NCBI GenBank assembly: GCA_036782715.1 | Contig: DAIPYN010000004.1 | Coordinates: forward strand, 24,026-88,025 | Direction: 5' to 3' | From: UBA3478 sp036782715 | GTDB lineage: Bacteria; Bacteroidota; Bacteroidia; Flavobacteriales; Flavobacteriaceae | Length of the DNA stretch: 64,000 bases | Part shown: piece by piece, positions 8,019 through 17,781 of the stretch | Layout of the letters: every line of letters starts with the position of its first letter | How positions within the stretch are numbered: position 1 is the stretch's first letter | Notes under the pieces: model-generated | Seen by the model: the letters and a program-made list of their open reading frames with translations, nothing else | Database searches by the model: none | Told to the model about the DNA's origin: nothing | Program-made: the position numbers and the translations under genes

Positions 8019-8468
8019 ATGCAAGCACTCCAAAACGCCGTTTCTCAATTGGTTAACAACGAAGCCTTATCGGTAGGAGAACGTCTCGAGCAAATTTGCG
8101 AACTGTTGCGATCACGCATTGCTCATTATGACTGGGTAGGTTTCTACTTTCACGAAGACGCAACGCAAACTTTGAAACTCCGAGGATTTGCAGGAGAGCC
8201 TACTGATCATACCACAATCCCATTCGGAAAAGGAATCTGTGGCCAAGTAGCCCTATCGAATGAAAACTTTATCGTACCTGATGTTAGTGCCCAAGATAAT
8301 TACATCGCTTGCAGTCTAACGGTAAAATCAGAGATCGTAATTCCACTTTTTAAAAATGGTAAGAACATCGGTCAAATAGATATCGACTCGCATACACCAG
8401 ATCCTTTCACAGAAGAGGATGTAAAACTCTTAGAATTCGTCAATCAAAAAGTAGCAGAAATAGTATAA
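8019..8468 (+). CDS. msrC: GAF-domain free methionine-(R)-sulfoxide reductase (fRMsr type)
   Basis: A single GAF domain of 149 residues related to YebR/MsrC enzymes, which reduce free L-methionine-(R)-sulfoxide. Conserved family segments are HYDWVGFYF (36-44), FGKGICGQVA (69-78, Cys74), VPDVSAQDNYIACS (86-99, Cys98) and SEIVIPLF followed by IGQIDIDSH. Two of the usual redox-active cysteines are visible (74 and 98). The third cysteine described for some members is not evident, so catalysis would use a two-Cys scheme or the protein may be a non-catalytic GAF relative. It lies 2 bases upstream of purH, an arrangement common in Flavobacteriia. Confidence 0.8.
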   Translation: MQALQNAVSQLVNNEALSVGERLEQICELLRSRIAHYDWVGFYFHEDATQTLKLRGFAGEPTDHTTIPFGKGICGQVALSNENFIVPDVSAQDNYIACSLTVKSEIVIPLFKNGKNIGQIDIDSHTPDPFTEEDVKLLEFVNQKVAEIV

Positions 8469-8470
8469 TT

Positions 8471-10003
8471 ATGAACTCAACAAAAACGATCCAATCCGCC
8501 TTAATATCTGTCTTTCACAAAGATGGTCTTGAACCCATTGTGAAGAAACTAAATGACCTTGGAGTGGTCCTTTATTCAACCGGGGGCACCGAAAAATTCA
8601 TAAAAGACTTGGGGATTGATGTAATTGCCGTTGAGACCATTACAGACTACCCTTCAATTTTAGGGGGACGAGTAAAGACCCTTCACCCAAAGATTTTTGG
8701 AGGAATTCTTAACCGAAGTGAAGAAGCAGAAGATCAAAAAACACTTCAAGAATTTAAAATTCCTCAAATCGACCTAGTCATTGTTGACTTATATCCGTTT
8801 GAGAAAACCGTAGCGGATGGCGGAAGTCACCAGACGATTATTGAAAAAATTGATATTGGTGGTATTTCTCTTATTCGTGCAGCTGCAAAGAACTTTAACG
8901 ATGTGGTTTGTATCTCATCAGTGAATCAATACAGCTCGCTTCTTAATATTCTTGAAGAGAAGCAAGGAGCAACTGACATCGCCGACCGTCAAAAATTTGC
9001 TGCTGAGTCTTTCGCGACATCGTCTCATTACGATACGGCAATTTTTAATTATTTCAATGGTAAAGAAGAACTGCCTGCGTTGCGTTTGAGTTCAAATGAA
9101 GCCAAGGTGCTTCGATACGGAGAAAACCCACACCAAAAAGGCTACTTCTTCGGTGATTTCGGTGATTTATTTGACCAATTACACGGAAAAGAGCTGTCAT
9201 ACAATAATTTACTCGACGTTGATGCTGCGCTTACACTGATGAGTGAGTTTAAAGATAATGAGCCAACGTTTGCCATTCTTAAACACAACAACGCTTGTGG
9301 GCTAGCCTCTAGAGAATCTCTAGTCGATGCTTATCGAGATGCATTAGCTGCAGACCCTGTTTCTGCATTTGGGGGCATTCTTATCGCCAACAAACCAATC
9401 GATGTAGCTACTGCGAAAGAAATTCAATCCTTATTTTGCGAAGTAGTTATCGCTCCTTCATTCGAAGAAGAAGCCCAGGCAATACTTAGCGAAAAGAAGA
9501 ATCGAATATTACTTCGCCAAAAACACTGGAATCTACCTGAGAGTCAAGTAAGAACTGCTCTTAACGGATATCTGGTACAAGATCGCGATTCAAAAACAGA
9601 TCTTGCAGAAGACCTTAAGGTGGTTACTAAAAAAGCCCCAACAACAGCAGAAATCGAAGACCTACTGTTTGCATCTAAAATTTGTAAACACACCAAATCG
9701 AATACCATTGTAATCGCCAAGAATAAACAGCTGATCGCAAGTGGAACAGGGCAAACCTCAAGAGTTGACGCTCTAAATCAGGCTATTCACAAAGCCAAGA
9801 GTTTCGATTTTGATTTAAACGGTTCGGTAATGGCCTCAGATGCATTCTTCCCTTTCCCCGACTGTGTTGAGATTGGAGATCATGCAGGAATTGTTTCAGT
9901 AATTCAACCTGGCGGTTCAATTAAAGACGAATTAAGTATTGAATACTGTGACGGAGCAGGAATGTCAATGGTAATGACAGGTACTCGTCATTTCAAACAT
10001 TAA
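8471..10003 (+). CDS. purH: Bifunctional AICAR transformylase / IMP cyclohydrolase PurH
   Basis: Catalyses the last two steps of de novo IMP synthesis: formylation of AICAR with 10-formyl-THF, then ring closure. The N-terminal cyclohydrolase domain (about 1-190) has the MGS-like fold with LYSTGGTEKFIKDLG and GGRVKTLHPKIFGGIL. The transformylase domain includes RYGENPHQKGYF, FAILKHNNACGLAS with the catalytic Lys-His, and VSAFGGILIAN. It ends with MVMTGTRHFKH. The full length of 510 residues is normal. It is followed 39 bases later by mreB. Confidence 0.97.
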   Translation: MNSTKTIQSALISVFHKDGLEPIVKKLNDLGVVLYSTGGTEKFIKDLGIDVIAVETITDYPSILGGRVKTLHPKIFGGILNRSEEAEDQKTLQEFKIPQIDLVIVDLYPFEKTVADGGSHQTIIEKIDIGGISLIRAAAKNFNDVVCISSVNQYSSLLNILEEKQGATDIADRQKFAAESFATSSHYDTAIFNYFNGKEELPALRLSSNEAKVLRYGENPHQKGYFFGDFGDLFDQLHGKELSYNNLLDVDAALTLMSEFKDNEPTFAILKHNNACGLASRESLVDAYRDALAADPVSAFGGILIANKPIDVATAKEIQSLFCEVVIAPSFEEEAQAILSEKKNRILLRQKHWNLPESQVRTALNGYLVQDRDSKTDLAEDLKVVTKKAPTTAEIEDLLFASKICKHTKSNTIVIAKNKQLIASGTGQTSRVDALNQAIHKAKSFDFDLNGSVMASDAFFPFPDCVEIGDHAGIVSVIQPGGSIKDELSIEYCDGAGMSMVMTGTRHFKH

Positions 10004-10042
10004 TTTTCGTACATTCGAAAGCATCTACAGCAAGCGTAAACT

Positions 10043-11071
10043 ATGGCCTTTTTTGATTTTTTAACCGAAGAGATAGCAATCGACCTTGGAACGGCTAACA
10101 CACTGATCATTCACAATGGTAAGGTGGTTGTTGATAGCCCATCAATCGTAGCCCGCGATAGAATGTCAGGTAAAATCGTTGCCGTTGGTCAAGAGGCCAA
10201 TCTCATGCAGGGTAAAACCCATGAAAATATCAAAACGATTCGACCCTTAAAAGACGGAGTTATTGCAGACTTCGACGCTTCTGAAAAGATGGTTGGTATG
10301 CTCATTAAAAGCGTACCCGCACTAAAGAAAAGACTATTTCCACCTTCGCTTCGTATGGTCATTTGTATTCCTTCGGGGATTACAGAGGTAGAGATGCGAG
10401 CCGTAAAAGAGTCTGCAGAACGAGTAAATGGTAAAGAGGTCTATCTGATCCATGAGCCTATGGCTGCCGCTATTGGTATCGGTCTAGATATCATGAAACC
10501 TAAAGGTAATATGATCGTTGATATCGGTGGAGGTACTACCGAAATTGCGGTAATTGCTCTTGGCGGTATCGTTGTAGATCGCTCAGTTAAAATTGCTGGT
10601 GATGTATTTACTAACGACATCATCAATTACATGCGTACCCAGCACAACTTATTCATTGGTGAGCGAACTGCTGAAAAGATTAAAATCGAATGTGGTTCGG
10701 CTACTGACGAGCTAGATAATCCGCCAGAAAACCTAGAAATTCAAGGTCGTGATTTACTATCTGGAAAACCGAAACAGATTATTATCGGATATCGAGAAGT
10801 GGCCAAGGCGTTAGATAAGTCTATTGTTCGTATCGAGGAGGCTGTGATGGAAACGCTATCTCAAACCCCACCAGAACTGGCTTCAGATATTTATAATTCA
10901 GGAATTTATCTTGCCGGTGGTGGCGCACTTCTTAGAGGGTTAGATCAACGTCTATCTGCCAAAACTGACCTACCGGTTTATATTTCTGAAGATCCACTTA
11001 GAGCAGTTGTACGTGGTACAGGAACATCTCTTAAACATCTCGAGACTTATAAAACAGTATTGATCCAATAA
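10043..11071 (+). CDS. mreB: Rod-shape-determining protein MreB
   Basis: Bacterial actin that directs lateral cell-wall synthesis. The ATP-binding signatures are intact: EIAIDLGTANTLI (about 9-21, phosphate 1), MIVDIGGGTTEIAVIALGG (about 156-174, phosphate 2) and SGIYLAGGGALLRGLD (about 289-304, adenosine). The length is 342 residues. The ORF stop overlaps the mreC start by one base (TAATG), indicating coupled translation of the elongasome operon. A near-consensus TACATTCG lies 22 bases upstream of the start and might provide an internal promoter. Confidence 0.97.
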   Translation: MAFFDFLTEEIAIDLGTANTLIIHNGKVVVDSPSIVARDRMSGKIVAVGQEANLMQGKTHENIKTIRPLKDGVIADFDASEKMVGMLIKSVPALKKRLFPPSLRMVICIPSGITEVEMRAVKESAERVNGKEVYLIHEPMAAAIGIGLDIMKPKGNMIVDIGGGTTEIAVIALGGIVVDRSVKIAGDVFTNDIINYMRTQHNLFIGERTAEKIKIECGSATDELDNPPENLEIQGRDLLSGKPKQIIIGYREVAKALDKSIVRIEEAVMETLSQTPPELASDIYNSGIYLAGGGALLRGLDQRLSAKTDLPVYISEDPLRAVVRGTGTSLKHLETYKTVLIQ

Positions 11072-11901
11072 TGGAGAAACTGCTAGCCTTATTGATTAAT
11101 AGGCGTGCAGAGGTACTCACCCTTTTATTACTTGTCATTGGGCTGGGACTCACCGTTACCGCCGAGACACCACAACGCGCTAAGTGGCTAAGTTCTTCGA
11201 GCAAAGTCTCTGGAAGTATCTATCAACTGAAAGAGAATCTAGGAGACTACTTTGATCTAAAGCAGGTAAACCGGCGTTTATCTGAAGAAAATGCTCAACT
11301 ACGTGAAGCTCTTTATCAATCGCAATTTGAGAAGGCACTCCTCGAAGGCAAATTTGGAAACACAGATACCTTAAAGCAGTATGTGGTGAGCCCTGCAAAA
11401 GTGATTAAAAACAGTGTTATTCGGGAAAAAAACCTAATCACTCTAAATAGAGGAGCTTACCAGGGTATTGTTCAAGATATGGGAGTGGTCTCAGACAAGG
11501 GGGTAGTTGGTGTCGTTGAACGAACCAGTGACCATTTTTCTACCGTGATATCATTACTTCATAAGGATCTTAGCATCAATGCAGCATTGAAAAACACGAA
11601 ACATTTTGGTTCGCTAATTTGGGATACAAAAACGATTGATCGCTGCACATTAGTTGATCTTCCGAAAATTTCAAATATTCAAATTGGAGACACCATTGTA
11701 ACCGGAGGCATGTCTAGCGTTTTCCCTGCCGGGATACCCATCGGTCAAGTAAGCGCCTATAGCATTCCGAACAATAGTAGTTTTTATAAAGCTGAAGTGC
11801 GACTTTTCAATGACATGTCGAATCTAGATCAGGTCTATGTCATCAAAAACACCTTGAAAGAGGAACAGGTTTCACTTGAAAATCAAACCAATGGATTCTA
11901 G
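11071..11901 (+). CDS. mreC: Rod-shape-determining protein MreC
   Basis: Periplasmic elongasome scaffold anchored by one N-terminal transmembrane helix (about 13-30). A coiled coil (about 55-95, QLKENLGDYFDLKQVNRRLSEENAQLRE in pieces) is followed by the beta-rich core with LITLNRGAYQGIVQDMGVVSDKGVVG in pieces, and by DTIVTGGMSSVFPAGIPIG. It links MreB inside to PBP2 and RodA in the membrane. The start is on the mreB stop, and the mreD start lies inside its last codons. The product of 276 residues is of usual length. Confidence 0.95.
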   Translation: MEKLLALLINRRAEVLTLLLLVIGLGLTVTAETPQRAKWLSSSSKVSGSIYQLKENLGDYFDLKQVNRRLSEENAQLREALYQSQFEKALLEGKFGNTDTLKQYVVSPAKVIKNSVIREKNLITLNRGAYQGIVQDMGVVSDKGVVGVVERTSDHFSTVISLLHKDLSINAALKNTKHFGSLIWDTKTIDRCTLVDLPKISNIQIGDTIVTGGMSSVFPAGIPIGQVSAYSIPNNSSFYKAEVRLFNDMSNLDQVYVIKNTLKEEQVSLENQTNGF

Positions 11902-12397
11902 TGGTCTAATACTCTTATGGCGTTTTATCTGGGTACTATTACTGCAAGTACTAGTATTTAGTGGCATCGAATTCTTTAGTGTGGCTCAGCCCATGCTTTT
12001 GGTACTATTCTTATTTACCTATCCTACCGAAAGCGATTATTCATTGAGCATCTTCTTATCGTTCTTACTAGGATTAGTTGCCGATAGCTTTACAGACACG
12101 CTTGCCCTCAATGCCTTAGCTATGACTGTGGCGGCCTATTTAAGACCTTCATTTTTGCGATTGGCTTATGGGATTAGCGTCGAATATTACAATGACAGTA
12201 AGCTACAAGGCAATCTAGGGCAACACAGTTATTTTCTTTTTTTACTGCTGTTAACACATCATTTTATTTTCTTCACCGCTGAAGTCTTCGACCTAAGCCG
12301 TGCTTTTGTAATTTTGAAACAATTGGTTATCCATCTACCACTTAGTTTTTTGGTCGGGTGGCTACTCATACAATTGTTTTCATTGCAAAAGCGTTAA
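11891..12397 (+). CDS. mreD: Rod-shape-determining protein MreD
   Basis: Hydrophobic elongasome protein with about five transmembrane segments and little else conserved. I choose ATG at 11891 (MDSSGLILLWRFIWVL), which overlaps the end of mreC by 11 bases, over TTG at 11876. This gives 168 residues, the family norm. Recognisable features are the FLLGLVADSFTDTLALNALAM type segment (around 58-78), the conserved Gly-Asp-Leu-Asn zone of MreD, and strict placement between mreC and mrdA. Sequence similarity alone would be weak; context makes the call. Confidence 0.9.
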   Translation: MDSSGLILLWRFIWVLLLQVLVFSGIEFFSVAQPMLLVLFLFTYPTESDYSLSIFLSFLLGLVADSFTDTLALNALAMTVAAYLRPSFLRLAYGISVEYYNDSKLQGNLGQHSYFLFLLLLTHHFIFFTAEVFDLSRAFVILKQLVIHLPLSFLVGWLLIQLFSLQKR

Positions 12398-12403
12398 TCC
12401 TCT

Positions 12404-14272
12404 ATGTCGCGATTTTTTTATTCGCTAGTTATCATCATTGTCGGCTTACTCTTCATTGGTAAGCTCGTCAGTTTGCAGCTATTTTATGAGGAATCTAACA
12501 TTGTAGAGTCAGATCCAGCCATAACCAAGAACTACCTCTACCCCGAACGAGGTTTTATTTACGACAGAAACGAAAATTTACTCGTTGGTAATCAGCCCGC
12601 CTATGATGTTATGGTCACACCCCGAGAAGTGACATCACTAGACACCTTAGAATTCTTAAAACTCCTCGATTTAGAGAAGGAAGAATTCATCGATAAAATG
12701 GCAAGAGCCCGCAGGTATTCCACAAGACTACCCTCTGTGCTTGTAGCCAACCTCTCCAAAGAAAGTTATGCCGCGCTTCAAGAAAAACTTCGTCGCTTTC
12801 AAGGGTTCTTCATCCGCAAGAAATCATTAAGAGATTATTACACTACTAACGCCGCACACGTACTCGGTTATATCAGTGAAGTAAATACAGACGATGTACG
12901 AAGAAACAATTACTACATCCCCGGAGAAAACATCGGGAGAACAGGATTAGAACGACAATACGAACAAGTTTTACGCGGAAAAAAAGGGGTCAGTTATGTG
13001 CAAAAAGATCGATTTAATCGAGTTATCGGGCCCTACAAAGAGGGAAGCCTAGACAGTCTTCCAGAAATGGGTAAAAATATCCATATTACGATTGACAAGA
13101 CACTTCAAGAATATGGAGAGCGTCTGATGAACGGCAAACGAGGAGGTATCGTTGCCATCGAACCTAAGACAGGTGAGATCCTAAGTATGATCAGTGGCCC
13201 CACCTATGACCCTTCTCTGCTTGTGGGAAGGCAGCGATCAACGAACTATACCACAATGTATTATGACAGTCTCTCAAGACCTACTTGGGATCGGTCAATC
13301 CTAGCTCAACCCTCTCCTGGATCCCCCTTTAAGGCACTGAATGCACTTGTGGCATTGCAAGAAGGTGCGATAAACCCCAGAACCACCTATACCTGCGATG
13401 AAGGCTTTTACGTAGCCGGCGTAAAGAGAGGATGCCACTGCGGTGGTGGAGTAAGAGATTTAAATTCAGGATTACTTCACTCCTGCAATGCTTATTTTGC
13501 TGAGAGCTTCAGGTCATTTTACCGAAAGTTTGAAACCACTACTGAAGCCCATGATACCTGGGAAGCACACATGAAAAGTTTCGGGTTAGGCAACTTTTTA
13601 GGTACAGACCTGCCCACTGGGGCCCCAGGAAGAATTCCATCCACTGAATTTTATGATCGCGCCTATGGACGAAATCGATGGGTTTCAACTTTTGTAATTT
13701 CAAATGCAATTGGACAGGGAGAAGTTGCCGCAACTCCCCTTCAGCTAGCCAATATGACCGCGGCTATTGCAAACCGAGGACACTTTATCACCCCACATCT
13801 TATAAAAGAGGTAGAAGGAGAAAACAGTATCGATTACAAATTCAGAGAGAAGCGGTATACCACCATCGACGAAAAGCATTTCGAGCCTGTAATTAAGGGA
13901 ATGGAAGCCGTATATACCTCTGGGACTGCCCGGTTCTTACAAGTACCGGGAATACGCCTAGCTGGTAAAACAGGTACCGTAGAGAATTATACTCGTATCG
14001 ATGGAGAGAAGGTTCAACTCACCGACCACTCGGTTTTTGTTGCTTTTGCTCCCGTTGAAAACCCTAAAATTGCTATCGCAGTGTATATTGAACACGGTTA
14101 TTACGGGAATAGGTACGCCGGGCACATCGCCTCTCTCATGATCGAAAAATATCTAAAAGGCGAAATCAGTCGAGTAGATTTAGAAAAGCGAATGCTCGAT
14201 AAGACCTTAGCGAAAGAATACGCCAAGCCAACAAGCGGAAAACCCTTTGAAATCAACGAATATGCGTGGTAA
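12404..14272 (+). CDS. mrdA: Penicillin-binding protein 2 (peptidoglycan transpeptidase)
   Basis: Class B PBP of the elongasome that cross-links new lateral wall. One N-terminal membrane anchor (about 4-22) is followed by the dimerisation/pedestal domain with ERGFIYDRNENLLV. The transpeptidase domain has active-site SxxK at 307-310 (PSPGSPFKA), an SxN in LHSCNAYF, and KTG at 522-524 (LAGKTGTVENY). The substrate loop SPGSPFK differs slightly from the frequent PPGSTFK. It lies 6 bases after mreD, and rodA begins within its last codons, so the SEDS polymerase and its partner PBP are made together. Confidence 0.96.
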   Translation: MSRFFYSLVIIIVGLLFIGKLVSLQLFYEESNIVESDPAITKNYLYPERGFIYDRNENLLVGNQPAYDVMVTPREVTSLDTLEFLKLLDLEKEEFIDKMARARRYSTRLPSVLVANLSKESYAALQEKLRRFQGFFIRKKSLRDYYTTNAAHVLGYISEVNTDDVRRNNYYIPGENIGRTGLERQYEQVLRGKKGVSYVQKDRFNRVIGPYKEGSLDSLPEMGKNIHITIDKTLQEYGERLMNGKRGGIVAIEPKTGEILSMISGPTYDPSLLVGRQRSTNYTTMYYDSLSRPTWDRSILAQPSPGSPFKALNALVALQEGAINPRTTYTCDEGFYVAGVKRGCHCGGGVRDLNSGLLHSCNAYFAESFRSFYRKFETTTEAHDTWEAHMKSFGLGNFLGTDLPTGAPGRIPSTEFYDRAYGRNRWVSTFVISNAIGQGEVAATPLQLANMTAAIANRGHFITPHLIKEVEGENSIDYKFREKRYTTIDEKHFEPVIKGMEAVYTSGTARFLQVPGIRLAGKTGTVENYTRIDGEKVQLTDHSVFVAFAPVENPKIAIAVYIEHGYYGNRYAGHIASLMIEKYLKGEISRVDLEKRMLDKTLAKEYAKPTSGKPFEINEYAW

Positions 14273-15551
14273 TCTACTCATTTTTAGACTCGACTGGATC
14301 AGCATATTCCTACTGCTTTTTTTAATCGGTTTCGGCTGGGTAAACATCTATAGTACCACTGTGGGCAATGACCTATCTGGCCCATTACTCGACCTAGGTA
14401 CTTTTTATGGTAAACAATTATTTTTTGTCATCCTCAGTCTAATGGTAGTCATTCTCTACAGTTTTATTCCCGACCAATTCATCGAGCGATTCTCAAGCGT
14501 ATTTTATCTCATCGGAATTATCTTATTACTGGGTCTTTTTGTGTTTGGGAAAACCATCGCAGGGGCAACCTCATGGTACGATTTAGGGCCTTTTAACTTT
14601 CAGCCTTCAGAACTAATGAAAATGATTGTCGCCTTGGCACTTGCCAAATATATAAGCGACACCCAAGTAAATCTAAGATATAGTGCGCATCAGGGCTATG
14701 CTGTACTCTTACTTGTTTTACCCTCAATACTAGTCATCGCTCAACCTGATCCGGGAAGTGCGCTTGTGTTCTTTTCTCTATTTCTTGTCTTATTCAGAGA
14801 GGGCCTACCCCTTTATTATTTAACCTTCGTACTTTCATTTATTCTTGCTTTTGCGGCCACCTTAAAGTTTGGATTGACTTATACTTTCATTGGAGCAATC
14901 GCTCTTTATTTAAGCTATCTATGGGTAAAACCTAAGCACTTAAAAACACCGATATGGTTTAACATTTCTTATCCAGTCATCTTGTTTGCCATCATAGCTT
15001 CAACTACCTGGGTATATAACTCCGTATTCAAACAGCACCATAGAGATCGATTCTCACTTTGGTTAAACCTTGAAACCAACCAAGACCGGTTATTAGATAT
15101 CAAACAAAGTATCGGATACAACACCTACCAAGCCAAGCAAGCCATCGCTTCAGGTAGATGGTCAGGCAAAGGCTTTCTCGAAGGAACCAGAACTAAAGGA
15201 GATTTCGTGCCTGCACAACACTCTGACTACATCTTTAGTTCGGTTGGAGAAGAATGGGGGTTCATTACTAGCGCACTCGTCATCTTAGCTTTTGTAGCCC
15301 TTTTACTTCGGTTTATTTACTTGGCTGATCGCCAGAAAAAGGCCTTTCACAGAATATACGGTTACGGTATCACGTCTATACTCTTCATCCATTTTAGCAT
15401 AAACATAGGAATGGTATTAGGCATGTTGCCTACTATCGGAATACCCCTTCCCTTTTTTAGTTATGGAGGGTCAAGCCTGTTATTTTTCTGCTTGATGTGT
15501 TACATCTTCTTAAAGATGGATGCGAATCGACTGAAGACGCATTTCGACTAA
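14262..15551 (+). CDS. rodA: Rod-shape-determining protein RodA (SEDS glycosyltransferase)
   Basis: Integral-membrane peptidoglycan polymerase partnered with PBP2. The start is ATG at 14262 (MRGNLLIFRLDWISIF), overlapping the end of mrdA by 11 bases; a TTG at 14247 is less likely. About ten transmembrane helices are visible. Family motifs are FNFQPSELMKM (SEDS), AQPDPGSALVFF, FVPAQHSDYIFSSVGEEWGF with the catalytic-region Glu/Asp residues, and GIPLPFFSYGGSSLLF. The length of about 429 residues is normal. Its stop is 4 bases from the stop of the convergent protease gene, with no hairpin terminator between. Confidence 0.96.
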   Translation: MRGNLLIFRLDWISIFLLLFLIGFGWVNIYSTTVGNDLSGPLLDLGTFYGKQLFFVILSLMVVILYSFIPDQFIERFSSVFYLIGIILLLGLFVFGKTIAGATSWYDLGPFNFQPSELMKMIVALALAKYISDTQVNLRYSAHQGYAVLLLVLPSILVIAQPDPGSALVFFSLFLVLFREGLPLYYLTFVLSFILAFAATLKFGLTYTFIGAIALYLSYLWVKPKHLKTPIWFNISYPVILFAIIASTTWVYNSVFKQHHRDRFSLWLNLETNQDRLLDIKQSIGYNTYQAKQAIASGRWSGKGFLEGTRTKGDFVPAQHSDYIFSSVGEEWGFITSALVILAFVALLLRFIYLADRQKKAFHRIYGYGITSILFIHFSINIGMVLGMLPTIGIPLPFFSYGGSSLLFFCLMCYIFLKMDANRLKTHFD

Positions 15552-15555
15552 TGAC

Positions 15556-17685
15556 CTATCCCTTAATTGGGTTTGGACGGTTATAGGTGTAACGTTTTAA
15601 ATCTTTAAGCACCGCTATAGCTTCCTCTAGATAAACATCCTTAGCGAGTTCTTTATGCCATCGATCGCGTTTCTCTCGAAGTATAGAATCTTTTGTAAAA
15701 AGACTTTGCTCATAAGGCAATGAACTAAATTTCAGTCTTGTGTCGTATTTGTCAAGCGCTTCAAATTCTTTGGACTTCTTTTTCAAATCTTCTTTGTTCT
15801 TGCGGTACGATTTAAGATCCAAATAAGCCGTGTCATCGGCTCTTTGATCGCTAATCCATCGCGCCTCTTCGTCAAGCAGTTTGACATATTCATTCGCTTC
15901 TAATCGCTCTTGACTACTTTTCAAAACTCGCTCGAAATCGATTTGTTTATGCCAAGGAGTATAGTTAGCCGACGCTATTCGATCCCAAGAAAGTGGGTTG
16001 TCTTGATCGCGCTCACCCACATCAATGTAACTATAGCGATCAGGTATCACGATGTCTGAAGCTACCCCATCTAATTGGGTTGAGCCTCCGCTCACTCGAT
16101 AAAACTTTTGAGTAGTGATTTTTAATGCACCTAAATCACCTAACTCGTTTGAGCGAATAATATTTGAAAGAGGAATAACATTCTGTACGGTTCCCTTACC
16201 ATACGTTCTTTCGCTACCAATGATCACCGCGCGACCATAATCCTGTAAAGCGGCAGCTAAAATCTCTGAGGCAGAAGCTGAAAGTTCGTTGACTAAAACT
16301 ACCAGTGGCCCGTCATATAAAATCCCCTTTTCAGGATCTTCTTGAACATCTCTTCGATCTCCGGCCGTTCGAACCTGAACCACAGGCCCCTGGTCTATAA
16401 AGTAGCCAGCCATATCAACCACCGTTTGCAAAGACCCTCCTCCATTATCTCTTAAATCTAAAACAATACCTTCAACGCCTTCCTCTTGCAAACGCTCAAG
16501 CTCAGCTTTGACATCGATAGCTGCGTTACGTTCGTTGTAATCATCAAAATCCACATAGAACTTAGGGAGATGAATAAGTCCGAATTCAGATTCTTCGTCT
16601 GAAATCTTTACTGATTTCGCATAACTCTCTTCAAGTTCAACCACATCGCGAATCACTGAAATTTCTTCAACGACACCGGTAGTGTGCTTCACGGTCAAAT
16701 ATACCGTTGTTCCTTTCGGGCCTTTAATCAATTCAATAGCGTCATCAAGGCGCATCCCTGAAATATCTACAGCTTCGCCTTCTTCTTGTCGTACCTTAAG
16801 CAATTCATCACCTACTTCAAGGGCTTTCGCTCTCCATACAGGACCTCCTGAGATAATCTCTACCACCGTAGTACCTTCAGGCTTCTTCTGTAAACGAGCA
16901 CCAATACCTTCGAATTTACCAGACATAGCAATATCAAATCGATCCTTATCGGTAGGTGCAAAATAATAGGTGTGCGGATCAAAAGTTTCAACCACTGCAT
17001 TGATGTAGGTTGAAAAGTAATCTTTACGGTCTAACTCCCCGATAAAATGAAAGTATTCGTAGAAAGTTCTCTTCAGTTCTTCTCTAGCCTTTTCTTGTAG
17101 CTCATTAAGTACTGATTGGTCAATAGCATCAACCTCAACCTCATTTTCACGAGCATATTTCTCTAGTTGAGCATCCATCACTGGTAAAAGGCTAATAGTA
17201 AGTTGCTGTACCCAACGATCTTCAAGTTCAGCCTTGGTAGTTACAAAAGGCATTTCATCATAGTCGATTTCAACTACTGAAGGAGAAGAAAGATCAAAAG
17301 AGTCTGAAAGTAATCGATCGTATCTAGCCTCAGCTTCTTCAATACGCTTAACCAGTAAGGTATAGGCTTCGTCAAAAAAGATCAATTCCTTATTAATCAA
17401 TTGATCATCTATACTCAGACGGTATTTTTCAAATAATTCAATGTCTGAGGCTAAAAAATAGCGCTTGAGCGGATCCATTCCCTCAATGAAACGATTAAAG
17501 GCCTCTGCCGAAAATTGATCATCTAAATCTTTAGGACTATAATGTCCTTTCTCTAGCACATAAGTGATTAAATCAATAAGGAGTTTATCCTTATTGTCTG
17601 TTTCAAAACTGTGATTTTCAGTAAAACTGCAAGAGGCAAAACCGAGGAGTAGGACGAGTAAGCCCAAACCAAATTTCTTCTTCAT
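15556..17685 (-). CDS. prc: C-terminal (tail-specific) processing peptidase, S41 family
   Basis: Envelope serine protease that clips C-termini of periplasmic proteins and helps regulate peptidoglycan enzymes. The first 19 residues end in GFASC, a probable lipoprotein signal (Cys19). A long N-terminal region (DUF3340-like helical part) precedes a PDZ domain (about 240-330, GIGARLQKKPEGTTVVEIISGGP in pieces). The catalytic core holds LRDNGGGSLQTVVDMAG and the nucleophile region NELSASASEI, with KGTVQNVIPL carrying the general-base Lys. At 709 residues it matches Prc/Tsp. It is a single gene on the minus strand, convergent with rodA and divergent from surE. Confidence 0.95.
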   Translation of the reverse strand: MKKKFGLGLLVLLLGFASCSFTENHSFETDNKDKLLIDLITYVLEKGHYSPKDLDDQFSAEAFNRFIEGMDPLKRYFLASDIELFEKYRLSIDDQLINKELIFFDEAYTLLVKRIEEAEARYDRLLSDSFDLSSPSVVEIDYDEMPFVTTKAELEDRWVQQLTISLLPVMDAQLEKYARENEVEVDAIDQSVLNELQEKAREELKRTFYEYFHFIGELDRKDYFSTYINAVVETFDPHTYYFAPTDKDRFDIAMSGKFEGIGARLQKKPEGTTVVEIISGGPVWRAKALEVGDELLKVRQEEGEAVDISGMRLDDAIELIKGPKGTTVYLTVKHTTGVVEEISVIRDVVELEESYAKSVKISDEESEFGLIHLPKFYVDFDDYNERNAAIDVKAELERLQEEGVEGIVLDLRDNGGGSLQTVVDMAGYFIDQGPVVQVRTAGDRRDVQEDPEKGILYDGPLVVLVNELSASASEILAAALQDYGRAVIIGSERTYGKGTVQNVIPLSNIIRSNELGDLGALKITTQKFYRVSGGSTQLDGVASDIVIPDRYSYIDVGERDQDNPLSWDRIASANYTPWHKQIDFERVLKSSQERLEANEYVKLLDEEARWISDQRADDTAYLDLKSYRKNKEDLKKKSKEFEALDKYDTRLKFSSLPYEQSLFTKDSILREKRDRWHKELAKDVYLEEAIAVLKDLKRYTYNRPNPIKG

Positions 17686-17755
17686 TATCGCTATTTTGGT
17701 CGTAATACATCCCTAATTTACGCAAATTGGCCCTGTTCAGCCTTACGATTCTTGT

Positions 17756-17763
17756 TACATTTG
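17756..17763 (+). promoter_or_regulatory. -7 promoter element of surE
   Basis: TACATTTG matches TAnnTTTG and lies 18 bases before the surE start. No well-spaced TTG -33 element is visible; the nearest is 26 bases upstream. Confidence 0.5.
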
Positions 17764-17781
17764 GCTAAAAATTAACGCATT